In this document: positions 54,099 through 62,015 of the stretch, piece after piece
Layout of the letters: each line of letters opens with the position of its first letter
How positions within the stretch are numbered: the first letter of the stretch is position 1
NCBI GenBank assembly: GCA_945875335.1
Contig: CAMCKD010000001.1
Location: forward strand, 124,001 to 188,000
Direction of reading: 5' to 3'
DNA length: 64,000 nt
Source of the DNA: an uncultured Clostridia bacterium
Lineage (GTDB): Bacteria > Bacillota > Clostridia > Oscillospirales > Oscillospiraceae
The notes under the pieces: model-generated
Told to the model about the DNA's origin: nothing
The model's input: the letters and a program-made list of their open reading frames with translations, nothing else
Databases searched by the model: none
Made by a program: the position numbers and the translations under genes

Positions 54099-55316
54099 TT
54101 ATTTCTTGCCGTCCACCATGGCCTGAACCTTGATGGGCAGACCGTACAGATTGATGAAGCCCTCGGCGTCCTTCTGGTTGTAGTCGCTCTCGCCGAAGGT
54201 GGCGATCTCCTCGGAATACAGGGAGTTGGGGCTCCACACGCCGGCGTTGATCATATTGCCCTTGTACAGCTTCAGCCGAACCTTGCCCGTGACCTTCTCC
54301 TGGGTCTTGTCCACGAAGGCGGACAGCGCCTCCCGCAGGGGGGTGAACCACTGGCCGTTGTAAACCAGCTCGGCGAAGGTGATGGCGATTTTCTGCTTTT
54401 CGTGCATGGTCATCTTATCCAGGCACAGGGTCTCCAGCACGGAATGAGCCTTATAGAGAATGGCGCCGCCCGGAGTCTCATACACGCCACGGCACTTCAT
54501 GCCCACCAGCCGGTTCTCCACAATGTCCAGCAGGCCAATGCCGTTCTTGCCGCCCAGCTCGTTGAGCTTGAGGATAACGCCCTTGGGGGTCAGCTTTTCG
54601 CCGTCCACGGCAACAGGGATGCCCTGCTCAAAGTCAATGGTCACATAGGTGGGCACATTGGGGGCATCGATGGGGCTGACGCCCATTTCCAGGAAGCCAG
54701 GCTTCTCATACTGGGGCTCGTTGCCGGTGTCCTCCAAATCCAGGCCCTCATGGCTCAGGTGCCACAGGTTCTTGTCCTTCGAGTAGTTGGTCTCCCGGTT
54801 GATCCGCAGGGGGATGTTGTGGGCCTCGGCGTACTCGATCTCCTCTTCCCGGGACTTGATGCTCCACTCACGCCAGGGGGCGATGATGGGCATGTTGGGA
54901 GCAAAATGCTTGATGGCCAACTCGAACCGAACCTGGTCGTTGCCCTTGCCGGTGCAGCCGTGGCAGATGGCATCCGCGCCCTCCTTCAGAGCAATGTCCA
55001 CCAGGCCCTTGGCGATGCAGGGGCGGGCGTGGCTGGTGCCCAGCAGGTACTCTTCATAAACGGCACCGGCCTTCAGGCAGGGCATGATGAAGTCGGAAGC
55101 ATATTCCTCGGTCAAGTCCAGGATGTACAGCTTGCTGGCGCCGGTCTTGATGGCCTTTTCCTCCAGGCCCTCCAGCTCGTCGGCCTGACCCACATTGCCA
55201 GAGACGGCAATGACCTCACAGTTATTGTAATTCTCCTTCAGCCAGGGGATAATGATGGAAGTATCCAGGCCGCCGGAATAGGCAAGTACGACTTTTTTGA
55301 TGTTATCCTTATTCAT
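54099..55316 (-). CDS. argG: Argininosuccinate synthase
   Basis: 405 residues; ATP-dependent condensation of citrulline and aspartate. N-type ATP pyrophosphatase loop [37 protein letters not shown] and RGVYETPGG are conserved. ATG 55316 follows GGAGG; the codons before it cover the promoter and ArgR-like box, so a longer reading is not real. First gene of the arginine operon. Confidence 0.97.
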   Translation of the reverse strand: MNKDNIKKVVLAYSGGLDTSIIIPWLKENYNNCEVIAVSGNVGQADELEGLEEKAIKTGASKLYILDLTEEYASDFIMPCLKAGAVYEEYLLGTSHARPCIAKGLVDIALKEGADAICHGCTGKGNDQVRFELAIKHFAPNMPIIAPWREWSIKSREEEIEYAEAHNIPLRINRETNYSKDKNLWHLSHEGLDLEDTGNEPQYEKPGFLEMGVSPIDAPNVPTYVTIDFEQGIPVAVDGEKLTPKGVILKLNELGGKNGIGLLDIVENRLVGMKCRGVYETPGGAILYKAHSVLETLCLDKMTMHEKQKIAITFAELVYNGQWFTPLREALSAFVDKTQEKVTGKVRLKLYKGNMINAGVWSPNSLYSEEIATFGESDYNQKDAEGFINLYGLPIKVQAMVDGKK

Positions 55317-55332
55317 GGTAATTCCTCCACGG

Positions 55333-55345
55333 TGAATATTATTCA
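55333..55345 (-). promoter_or_regulatory. ArgR-like operator
   Basis: TGAATAATATTCA palindrome between the argG -10 element and ribosome site resembles the ARG box consensus (TGAAT-AT-rich-ATTCA) with a half-site spacing shorter by one. It sits where ArgR/AhrC would block transcription when arginine is plentiful. Confidence 0.6.
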
Positions 55346-55356
55346 GTAATGGAGCA

Positions 55357-55385
55357 ATCATACCCCTTTTCCCAAAAAATGTCAA
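55357..55385 (-). promoter_or_regulatory. Sigma-A promoter of the arginine operon
   Basis: Perfect TTGACA, 17-nt spacer, TATGAT on the minus strand, 12 nt upstream of the ArgR-like box. Confidence 0.8.
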
Positions 55386-55666
55386 GCACAATCCTATGCA
55401 GGATTTATCTCTGGAAAACATTTTGTAGAACTATATAATTTCTACGAAAGATGCACTAATCTTTTGTGATATGTTCACAATCCTTTTTGAATAGAAGCAT
55501 GTATATATACATGTCATTTTCGTATTTTTATTAGTTTATAGTGTATATTATACATTTCATCCCAAGACATCTGTCCATCACCCCATTGGTCAGTCCACAC
55601 TGTGGGAAACAAAGGCAAATTTTTTGAGTCGGGCGCCAAGCTGTTACGGTTTTCACCGCACCAAAT
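55386..55666. other. AT-rich non-coding island with palindromes
   Basis: About 280 nt, visibly AT-richer than its surroundings, with no credible gene. It holds a TTGTGA-TATGT-TCACAA dyad (55464-55480) and a 16-nt perfect palindrome CATGTATATATACATG (55498-55513), plus GTGTATATTATACAT. Confidence 0.55.
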
Positions 55667-55811
55667 GTAGGAGAGGATATCATCCTCCCGCGCGGTACAA
55701 GGTCAAAATTCCAGAAATGTCAGGCGAATTCGTACCGATTTCCCACATTTATACGATTCAACGGAACACTCAGAAACCGAAAGCCGGCGGGAGGATGATA
55801 TCCTCCCCTAC
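55667..55811. repeat. MITE-like palindromic element
   Basis: 25-nt terminal inverted arms (55667-55691 and 55787-55811) match at 24 of 25 positions, begin GTAGG, and are each near-palindromic themselves (GAGGAT-ATC-ATCCTC). The 95-nt interior has no gene. Its plan resembles the element at 59314-59468. Confidence 0.65.
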
Positions 55812-55902
55812 AGTGGCGTATCCCAACGCTGAATCAAACCGATAAGCATGAAAAAGAAAACCATGGAACCCCCTGACGAAGATTCCATGGCTTGCTGTAG
55901 TC

Positions 55903-57396
55903 TTATTTTGTTTCTTCCATTTCCTGTTCCTTCTGGTATTCGGGGAACACGGAATACATGGGCTTCACTTTCTTGCCCAGGATTTTACGGTCGACGTAGT
56001 TCACAGTGATCTTGTAAACCAGACTGCTCAGGCTGAGAACACCGATCAGGTTGGGAATTGCCATCAGACCATTGAAGGTATCGGACAGATCCCAGGCCAA
56101 ATCCAGGCTCATGGTGGCGCCAACCACGATGAAGACAACGAAAACAACCTTATAGCCAATGGTGGCCTTGGTGCCGAAGAGATACTCAAAGGCCTTTGTG
56201 CCGTAGTGGCTCCAACCCAGCACTGTGGAGAAAGCGAACAGCAGCACCGCAATGGCGATGAACCAGGAACCGATCTGGCCGAAGGAGAGCTCAAAGGCCT
56301 CGGCGACCATGGCAGTCTTCTCCGTGGTGGTGAGCATGGCGCCGGTGTTCAAATCCACCAGGCCGCTGGTGAGCACCACCAGGGCGGTGAGCGTGCATAC
56401 GATGATGGTATCGGTAAAGACCTCAAAGATGCCCCACATACCCTGCATAACAGGCTCCTTGACATTGGAGTTGGAGTGCACCATCACGGAGGAGCCCAGG
56501 CCTGCCTCGTTGGAGAAAACGCCACGCTTCATGCCCCAGGTCACGGCATCCTTGACGGTAGCGCCCACCACGCCGCCGATGGCAGCACGGCCGGTAAAGG
56601 CGCACTTGAAGATGATGCCAAAAGCAGGAATAATTTTGGAGGCGTTCATCGCCACAATGATGAGGGCTCCAAGGATATACACTACAGCCATAAAGGGAAC
56701 CAGCTTTTCGGTGACGGAGGCGATCCGCTTCAGGCCGCCAACCACCACGAGAGCCGCAACAATCATCAGCACCACGCCGGTGACCCACATGGGAATGCTG
56801 AAAGAAGCCTTCATATTCACGGCGATGGAATTGATCTGGCTCATGTTGCCGATGCCGAAGGAGGCCAGCACACAGAAGCAGCTGAACATCACTGCCAGGA
56901 CAGAGCCAATGCGCTTATAGCCGGCATAGCTGCCCAGGCCGTCCTTCAGATAGTACATGGCACCGCCGCACCACTCGCCGTCCTGGTTCTTCCGACGATA
57001 GTAGATGCCAAGAACATTTTCAGAATAGTTGGTCATCATGCCAAAGATGGCAACGATCCACATCCAGAAGATGGAGCCGGGGCCGCCGGTGGCAATGGCA
57101 GCGGCCACGCCGGAGATGTTGCCGGTGCCGATGGTGGCTGCCAGGGCCGTGCACAGGCTCTGGAACTGACTGATGGACTTATCCTCTTTTGCAGTGTGGG
57201 CAGTGATCTTCTTGTCGGTGAAGATGCCGCCGATGGTGTTTTTTACCCAGTGGCCAAACTTGGTCACCTGGAAAGCCTTGGTCAGAATGGTCATCAGGAT
57301 GCCGGTGCCCACCAGCATAATCAGCATGGGCATACCCCAGACAAAGTCATTGACGGAGTTGTTCACATTGGTGACGGTTTGAATGATGTTTTCCAT
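55903..57396 (-). CDS. Sodium:alanine/glycine symporter (AGCS family)
   Basis: 497 residues, about eleven helices. FQSLCTALAATIGTGNISGVAAAIATGGPGSIFWMWIVAIFGM is the AGCS signature with substrate and Na+ site; GVVGATVKDAVTWGMKRGVFSNEAGLGSSVMVHSNS is also diagnostic. The glycine riboswitch upstream indicates glycine as the physiological ligand. ATG 57396 follows AAGGGGG; longer in-frame readings run through the riboswitch. Confidence 0.95.
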   Translation of the reverse strand: MENIIQTVTNVNNSVNDFVWGMPMLIMLVGTGILMTILTKAFQVTKFGHWVKNTIGGIFTDKKITAHTAKEDKSISQFQSLCTALAATIGTGNISGVAAAIATGGPGSIFWMWIVAIFGMMTNYSENVLGIYYRRKNQDGEWCGGAMYYLKDGLGSYAGYKRIGSVLAVMFSCFCVLASFGIGNMSQINSIAVNMKASFSIPMWVTGVVLMIVAALVVVGGLKRIASVTEKLVPFMAVVYILGALIIVAMNASKIIPAFGIIFKCAFTGRAAIGGVVGATVKDAVTWGMKRGVFSNEAGLGSSVMVHSNSNVKEPVMQGMWGIFEVFTDTIIVCTLTALVVLTSGLVDLNTGAMLTTTEKTAMVAEAFELSFGQIGSWFIAIAVLLFAFSTVLGWSHYGTKAFEYLFGTKATIGYKVVFVVFIVVGATMSLDLAWDLSDTFNGLMAIPNLIGVLSLSSLVYKITVNYVDRKILGKKVKPMYSVFPEYQKEQEMEETK

Positions 57397-57425
57397 AATG
57401 TTTCCCCCTTGCAAATCTTGGAGAC

Positions 57426-57456
57426 AGAAAAAGAGCATCCGCAAGGGGATGCTCTC
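57426..57456 (-). terminator. Riboswitch-controlled terminator before the AGCS gene
   Basis: GAGCATCC-CCTTGC-GGATGCTC followed by TTTTTCTG on the minus strand, about 60 nt downstream of the second glycine aptamer and 30 nt before the gene start. Confidence 0.85.
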
Positions 57457-57518
57457 AAAAAACGAACCAATACCCGGTTCCGGGTGTGGATACTCCACCC
57501 CCATAGAACTGGGAATAA

Positions 57519-57670
57519 TGCTCTGTCCTTTTGCCTGAGAGATTCGGCGTCTTTGCCACCCTTGCACCTTCGGCCCCCGGTTTTCCCGGATGTCTCCAGA
57601 GTGCGATCCACATGCGGTCCTTGTAACCTGAGAGTTTCACTCCTTCGGTGGAGCAGTTCCCTGCCCCGTT
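57519..57670 (-). promoter_or_regulatory. Tandem glycine riboswitch
   Basis: Two aptamers in series on the minus strand. Aptamer 1 has GGGGCAGGGAACTGCTCC then CCGAAGGAGTGAAACTCTCAG; aptamer 2 has GGGGGCCGAAGGTGCAAG, GACGCCGAATCTCTCAGG and CAAAAGGACAGAG, the textbook glycine core. An expression platform with terminator follows. Confidence 0.93.
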
Positions 57671-57731
57671 TTCCGCAAGCTTCTTGTCGCACATTATTCA
57701 GTTATTTCACCCCTGCTGGGGCTATGGGCAA

Positions 57732-57760
57732 ATGATAGCACATCTTTTTGTCCCTTGCAA
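57732..57760 (-). promoter_or_regulatory. Sigma-A promoter of the glycine riboswitch-AGCS unit
   Basis: TTGCAA, 17-nt spacer, TATCAT on the minus strand, about 60 nt before aptamer 1. Confidence 0.65.
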
Positions 57761-57910
57761 TAGTCCCGGCAGAGATTTGGAAGAATGAACAGATTATGAA
57801 GGGAATGTGAACCTTCTTTTGTCGAAAAGTGTCCACGTTGGTGTTACGTTTGTTTCTATATGGCGTACAGCAAAGGCTGCCGCATTCGTCTGAACACGGC
57901 AGCTTTCCTG

Positions 57911-58645
57911 TTAGTGAATCATTTCCTCCGCCATGGCAAATAGGACATCCGGCTCCACCGTATTCCAATCCATAATGGAGTAACAAACATCCTTTTGCGT
58001 CCAGCGCAGGAAGGAGGCAATCTGCTCCCGAACCTCGTCAGAGCCATAGGAAATATAGTGGCCCGGCTGATTGCTCCATTCCTTTTCTGCCTCAGAGGGC
58101 TGGTAGTCCTCCGGCACAAACCTGTAAACATCCTGATAGTATTCGAGTTCTGCTTCTCCTACTGTTTTCGAGCTTGCAGGCGCTCTTTCATCCTTCGGAA
58201 GGCCTTCCAGATTGACGCACGCAACCAAAGTTACCTCCTGGCCCTGTTCGTTTCTGTAATAGACATACAGCTCCTGCATTGTAAGCAGCTGCTCATCGTT
58301 TTCATCCAAAGCGTCGTACGCCTGCACCTTTGCCCTTTGGAAACGGAAGCCGTTTGAAAATTCTTCCGGGATTTCCGCCTCCAGTCCAATCCGGGTAAGG
58401 GTTCGGTTGATATCAGCGTATTTTTCAATGATATCACAGCCGCTGGATTGATAGGAGTGGATGTTCAGCAGCTCTGCGGCATAAGCGGTGATGGACATCA
58501 GGCAGATCAATGCCGCTGCTAAGAAAATGTAGAATGTTCTTTTTTTGTTTTTCATGGTTTGGTTCTCCTTTTCTGGAGTATCCGCTTCCATCAGATACGC
58601 TTGATCAACGTAATTGAAGGCCTGATTCAGGTCAGTTGCTTTCAT
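57911..58645 (-). CDS. Single-span membrane protein paired with an ECF sigma factor (putative anti-sigma)
   Basis: 244 residues. A short acidic cytoplasmic part (MKATDLNQAFNYVDQAYLMEAD), one membrane helix at about 38-57 and an extracellular domain of about 185 residues with VYYRNEQGQEVTLVACVNLEG and a helical C-terminus. The topology and the 2-nt spacing after the sigma gene suggest an anti-sigma or sensor, although no known anti-sigma motif (such as a zinc HxxxCxxC) is present. ATG 58645 uses GGGAGG inside the sigma gene. Confidence 0.72.
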   Translation of the reverse strand: MKATDLNQAFNYVDQAYLMEADTPEKENQTMKNKKRTFYIFLAAALICLMSITAYAAELLNIHSYQSSGCDIIEKYADINRTLTRIGLEAEIPEEFSNGFRFQRAKVQAYDALDENDEQLLTMQELYVYYRNEQGQEVTLVACVNLEGLPKDERAPASSKTVGEAELEYYQDVYRFVPEDYQPSEAEKEWSNQPGHYISYGSDEVREQIASFLRWTQKDVCYSIMDWNTVEPDVLFAMAEEMIH

Positions 58646-58647
58646 TG

Positions 58648-59202
58648 TCACATACCTCCCTTTTGAAGTGTGTGTTTCAGTTCTTTTCGCATTTTTGCCA
58701 GTCGATACTTCACCTGTCGAACGGAACACCCGTATTTCTCAGCAAGCTGCGGTGCCGTCATGGCATAATAATACCGGGATAAAAACAGCTTTCGGTCATT
58801 GGGATCCAATGTGCCAAGGAAACGGTTCAGATGCTGTCCCAGTTCCCTTGCTTCTAAAATCTCTTCCATACCCCGGCAGGTATCAGGAATGCATTCCTCC
58901 AATTCGGATAGAAGGATATCCGCGTTTCCGCCCCGCTTCTCAGCGGTCAGATATTCTATCCTTTTGAAGCAAAGATTCCGAACGACGCGGGATAAGTAGT
59001 ATTTCAGCATGGATGGACACTTCGGCGGAATGGAATCCCAGGCTGCTAAGTATACATCGTTGACGATTTCCTCCGCATCCTCAGAGCTGGGGAGAATATT
59101 ACAGGCGATGGTTTTCAGATAGCTCCCGTATTTCTTTGATGTTTCGGAAATCGCTTCCTCTGACCGGGAAAAGAACAGGGCAACAATTTGCGTATCTTCC
59201 AA
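58648..59202 (-). CDS. ECF-type sigma-70 family RNA polymerase sigma factor
   Basis: 184 residues. Region 2 (YLKTIACNILPSSEDAEEIVNDVYLAAWDSIP ... YLSRVVRNLC) and region 4 (TLDPNDRKLFLSRYYYAMTAPQLAEKYGCSVRQVKYRLAKMRKEL) are clear; no region 1 or 3, so group 4. I prefer TTG at 59202, with AAAGGAG 8 nt upstream, over GTG at 59211 which abuts that site. Probably released by the membrane protein encoded next. Confidence 0.9.
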   Translation of the reverse strand: MEDTQIVALFFSRSEEAISETSKKYGSYLKTIACNILPSSEDAEEIVNDVYLAAWDSIPPKCPSMLKYYLSRVVRNLCFKRIEYLTAEKRGGNADILLSELEECIPDTCRGMEEILEARELGQHLNRFLGTLDPNDRKLFLSRYYYAMTAPQLAEKYGCSVRQVKYRLAKMRKELKHTLQKGGM

Positions 59203-59220
59203 GCGATTCACTCCTTTGTC

Positions 59221-59235
59221 TGTAAGGACCTTACA
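59221..59235 (-). promoter_or_regulatory. 15-nt palindrome upstream of the ECF sigma gene
   Basis: TGTAAGG-A-CCTTACA between the -10 element and the ribosome site; a likely repressor or autoregulator site. Confidence 0.5.
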
Positions 59236-59240
59236 CCTAT

Positions 59241-59269
59241 ATAATACGGATAGAACTGCTGGTGGACAA
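59241..59269 (-). promoter_or_regulatory. Promoter of the ECF sigma operon
   Basis: TTGTCC, 17-nt spacer, TATTAT on the minus strand. Confidence 0.55.
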
Positions 59270-59313
59270 TTCTATATATGTTATTCTTATCAGTTTTCCT
59301 ATAACATCCCGGT

Positions 59314-59468
59314 AAATTGTTGTTTATCGCACCATTCGTAGGGCGGGGTCATGACCCCGCCGACCAGGTTGCGCATTTTGCCCTGGCACGATTCAACGAA
59401 AGTGCTTTCGTCTCATTACGTTTCGGCGGGGTCATGACCCCGCCCTACGAAGTGATAAACAACAATTT
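59314..59468. repeat. 155-nt MITE-like palindromic element
   Basis: Left arm 59314-59362 and right arm 59423-59468 are inverted copies apart from a 4-nt indel and a few changes: outer AAATTGTTGTTTATC, then TTCGTAGGGCGGGGTCATGA and CCCCGCC. Each arm contains an inner palindrome GGCGGGGTCATGACCCCGCC. The 60-nt interior has small hairpins and no gene. Confidence 0.75.
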
Positions 59469-59499
59469 GTCGACTTGCTGCGTAATGCTCTGTACATTC

Positions 59500-59533
59500 A
59501 AATGCCCCGGACGCATGAATGTCCGGGGCATTT
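59500..59533 (-). terminator. Terminator of the amino-acid ABC operon
   Basis: AAATGCCCCGGAC and GTCCGGGGCATTT perfect 13-bp stem, 28 nt past the binding protein stop. Confidence 0.85.
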
Positions 59534-59560
59534 GGGATTCCGTTTTCAGCAGCTTGTGAA

Positions 59561-60346
59561 TTACTTGGAAATATCCTCACCGAAATACTTCACAGAGAGT
59601 TCGGAGATGACGCCCTCTTCATGGAGTTCGGCGATGGCCTTGTTGATGGCTTCCAGCAGGGAGGCAGTCTCGGCGCCCTTGCGCATGGGGATGGCCACAT
59701 TGGAGGCATCCTCGGTGGTGGCGACCACCTTCAAATTGGCATCAGGATGCTGGGCCATATAGTCGGTATAGGAGACGATGGCGTTCAACGTAGCGTCCAC
59801 CCGGCCCTGGAGCACCATGGTCAGGGTCTCGTCCAGGGTATCCACGCCGTAGCAGGTGGCGCCGTAATCCTCGGCCAGGTTCATATAGGTGGAGGCGATG
59901 GAATTGGCGGTCTTCTTGCCCTTCAAATCCTCAAAGGTCTTGATGGTCTCGTTGTCGCCCCGGACAATCAAAGCGGTGCGGATGTAGGCATAGGGGTCGG
60001 CAAAGTCATACTTCTCGGTGCGCTCGGGGGTGACTTCCACGCCGTTGACCACGATGTCATACCGACCGGCATCCATACCGGCAAACAGGCCGTCCCACTC
60101 TCCAGGGATGATCTCAGCCTCCACCCCCAGCTTGGCGGCGATGGCACGGGCCACTTCCACATCAAAGCCCATCAGCTGGTCATTTTCATCCACAAAGGAC
60201 CAGGGAGCCCAGTCGCCCTCCAAACCGATGATGATGGTGCCCCGCTCCTGGATTTTGGCCAGCAAATCCTGGTCGGCGGAAACGGTGATGGTCAGCAGGG
60301 ATGCCAGCATCAGAACCGCCAGCAGGGCAGAAAGCATTCTTTTCAT
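59561..60346 (-). CDS. Amino-acid-binding protein of an ABC importer
   Basis: 261 residues. Signal peptide with cleavage near TVSA; no lipobox Cys. IIIGLEGDWAPWSFVDENDQLMGFDVEVARAIAAKLG, DIVVNGVEVTPERTEKYDFADPY and LKGKKTANSIASTYMNLAEDYGA are family 3 binding-protein blocks, resembling cystine or polar amino-acid binders. Last gene of a permease-ATPase-binding protein operon. Confidence 0.93.
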   Translation of the reverse strand: MKRMLSALLAVLMLASLLTITVSADQDLLAKIQERGTIIIGLEGDWAPWSFVDENDQLMGFDVEVARAIAAKLGVEAEIIPGEWDGLFAGMDAGRYDIVVNGVEVTPERTEKYDFADPYAYIRTALIVRGDNETIKTFEDLKGKKTANSIASTYMNLAEDYGATCYGVDTLDETLTMVLQGRVDATLNAIVSYTDYMAQHPDANLKVVATTEDASNVAIPMRKGAETASLLEAINKAIAELHEEGVISELSVKYFGEDISK

Positions 60347-60352
60347 GTTGCA

Positions 60353-61099
60353 TTACTCCTTTTCATGTTGCGTGATGGTGTTCAGGAAGGCGCGGGTGCG
60401 CTCCTCCTTTGGGTTTGTAAAGAACTCCATGGAGGGGCCGGATTCCACCACGGAACCGTTCTCCATAAAGATTACTTTTGTGGATACATTTCTGGCAAAG
60501 CCCAATTCATGGGTGACCACCAGCATGGTCATCCCCTCCTCCGCCAGGGAGCGCATGACGCAGAGCACCTCGCCGGTGAGCTCCGGGTCCAGGGCCGAAG
60601 TGGGCTCGTCAAAATAGATGATTTCCGGGTCTGTGGCCAGGGCGCGGGCGATGGCAACCCGCTGCTGCTGCCCGCCGGAGAGGGCATTGGGATAGCTGTC
60701 CGCTTTGTCAGCCAGCCCCACCTTTTCCAGCGCCGAGCGAGCAATCTGCTCTGCCTGGGCCTTGGGCATTTTCCGCGCCACGGTCAGACCCAGCATCACG
60801 TTTTGAAGAGCGGTTTTGTTGCGGAACAGATTGTAGCTTTGGAAGACGAAGGCGGTTTTCCGGCGGATTCGTTCAATATCCTTTTTGGAGATTTTCGCCA
60901 GGTCAAAGGTCTCGCCGTCAAACTCCATGGTGCCGGAATCGGCGGTCTCCAAGAAGTTCATGCAGCGCAGCAGGGTGGTTTTTCCGCCGCCGCTCTGGCC
61001 GATGATGGCGATCACGTCCCCCTTGTTGACGGTCAAATCCACACCCTTCAAAACCTGGCTGCCGTCAAATTGCTTGGTTACCTGATGAATGGTCAGCAT
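60353..61099 (-). CDS. Polar amino-acid ABC transporter ATP-binding protein
   Basis: 248 residues, GlnQ/TcyC type. Walker A GQSGGGKTT (second residue Gln-Ser-Gly-Gly rather than the common GSGK), Q-loop VFQSYNLFRNKTALQNV, signature LSGGQQQRVAIARAL, Walker B IIYFDEPTSALDPEL and VTHELGFA. Only amino-acid importer ATPase in the window; it might also serve the permease in the arginine operon, which is inference. Confidence 0.95.
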   Translation of the reverse strand: MLTIHQVTKQFDGSQVLKGVDLTVNKGDVIAIIGQSGGGKTTLLRCMNFLETADSGTMEFDGETFDLAKISKKDIERIRRKTAFVFQSYNLFRNKTALQNVMLGLTVARKMPKAQAEQIARSALEKVGLADKADSYPNALSGGQQQRVAIARALATDPEIIYFDEPTSALDPELTGEVLCVMRSLAEEGMTMLVVTHELGFARNVSTKVIFMENGSVVESGPSMEFFTNPKEERTRAFLNTITQHEKE

Positions 61100-61111
61100 G
61101 CTCCGCCCTCC

Positions 61112-61813
61112 TTAAAAGCCATAGGACGCAAGCTTCTTTTCGCAGACAGCCTGAACCTTGGTCAGCACGGTGCAGAACAGCAGATAAATCAGGGCCACCT
61201 CGATATAAAGCGCCAGATGCTCATAATACCGGGAGGCAATCCGCTGGGTCACCATGAACATCTCCATCACCGTAATATTGGCGGCCAGAGAGGTATCCTT
61301 CAGCATGGAAATGAGGGAGTTGGAAAGAGGCGGGAAGGCAGTGCGGAATGCCTGGGGCAGAATGACATGGAACATGGTCTGCAGCCAGCTCATGCCCACG
61401 CACACACCTGCCTCCATCTGGCCTTTGGGGATGGACTCGATGGCCGCCCGCATGGTCTCCGCGCAGTAGGCACCCTCGTTGATGGAAAACACCAGCACCG
61501 CCGTCGGGAATGGTTCCAGAACAATCCCCAGGTTGGGAAGGCCGTAGAACACAACATACAGCTGGACCAGCAGCGGCGTGCCCCGCACTACCCAAATGTA
61601 GAAACGAATCAACTGCCGCAGCACGGGGATTTTTGCCACCTGAATCATAGCGGCAATCACCGCAATGACAAGGGCAATGGAGAACGAGATGGCCGTCAGA
61701 GGAATGGTCATTTTCAGCCCGGGCAGCAGCATTTTGGGGAAGGATTCCACCAGGATGCCAACCAGACGCTGGGAGAAAAACGCCGAAACGGCATTGCTGA
61801 TACCTTCAAACAT
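61112..61813 (-). CDS. Polar amino-acid ABC transporter permease
   Basis: 233 residues. LPGLKMTIPLTAISFSIALVIAVIAAM, RGTPLLVQLYVVFYGLP and the EAA loop GQMEAGVCVGMSWLQTMFHVILPQAFRTAFPPLSNSLISMLKDTSLA are typical of HisM/TcyB permeases. ATG 61813 is 10 nt after GGAG; ATG 61822 is too close to it. First gene of the operon. Confidence 0.94.
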   Translation of the reverse strand: MFEGISNAVSAFFSQRLVGILVESFPKMLLPGLKMTIPLTAISFSIALVIAVIAAMIQVAKIPVLRQLIRFYIWVVRGTPLLVQLYVVFYGLPNLGIVLEPFPTAVLVFSINEGAYCAETMRAAIESIPKGQMEAGVCVGMSWLQTMFHVILPQAFRTAFPPLSNSLISMLKDTSLAANITVMEMFMVTQRIASRYYEHLALYIEVALIYLLFCTVLTKVQAVCEKKLASYGF

Positions 61814-61919
61814 AACGGGCATTCTCCTTTTTCAGAATATCAGCCACCCCATTCAGCCCAGGGGAAGACAAAATTGGCATTTCTTTTCTAATCATACACC
61901 ATATTCCTTTCATCCACGG

Positions 61920-61948
61920 ATTATAGCATATCTCCCCAAAAAATGCAA
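61920..61948 (-). promoter_or_regulatory. Sigma-A promoter of the amino-acid ABC operon
   Basis: TTGCAT, 17-nt spacer, perfect TATAAT on the minus strand. Confidence 0.75.
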
Positions 61949-61954
61949 ATGGTA

Positions 61955-61993
61955 TTCAAAAACCGGGCAGTCTCCTTGATGAGGCTACCCGGT
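61955..61993 (-). terminator. Terminator of the Cys-rich repeat protein gene
   Basis: ACCGGGTAGCC and GGAGACTGCCCGGT pair imperfectly and are followed by TTTTTGAATACC on the minus strand. Confidence 0.8.
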
Positions 61994-62015
61994 GATGATG
62001 AATTATGAAAATGAA

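Noticed and set aside
55317..55421. N-terminal extension of argG to an upstream ATG
   Set aside because: It would translate through the promoter, the ArgR-like box and the ribosome site; normal argG proteins start at the MNKDNIKK segment.
57397..57567. N-terminal extension of the AGCS gene
   Set aside because: The extra codons come from the glycine riboswitch and its terminator.
61993..62015. CRISPR-like array in the repetitive region near the window end
   Set aside because: The periodicity at 62-64 kb is about 123 nt, in frame and protein-coding; no short identical repeats with unique spacers exist.
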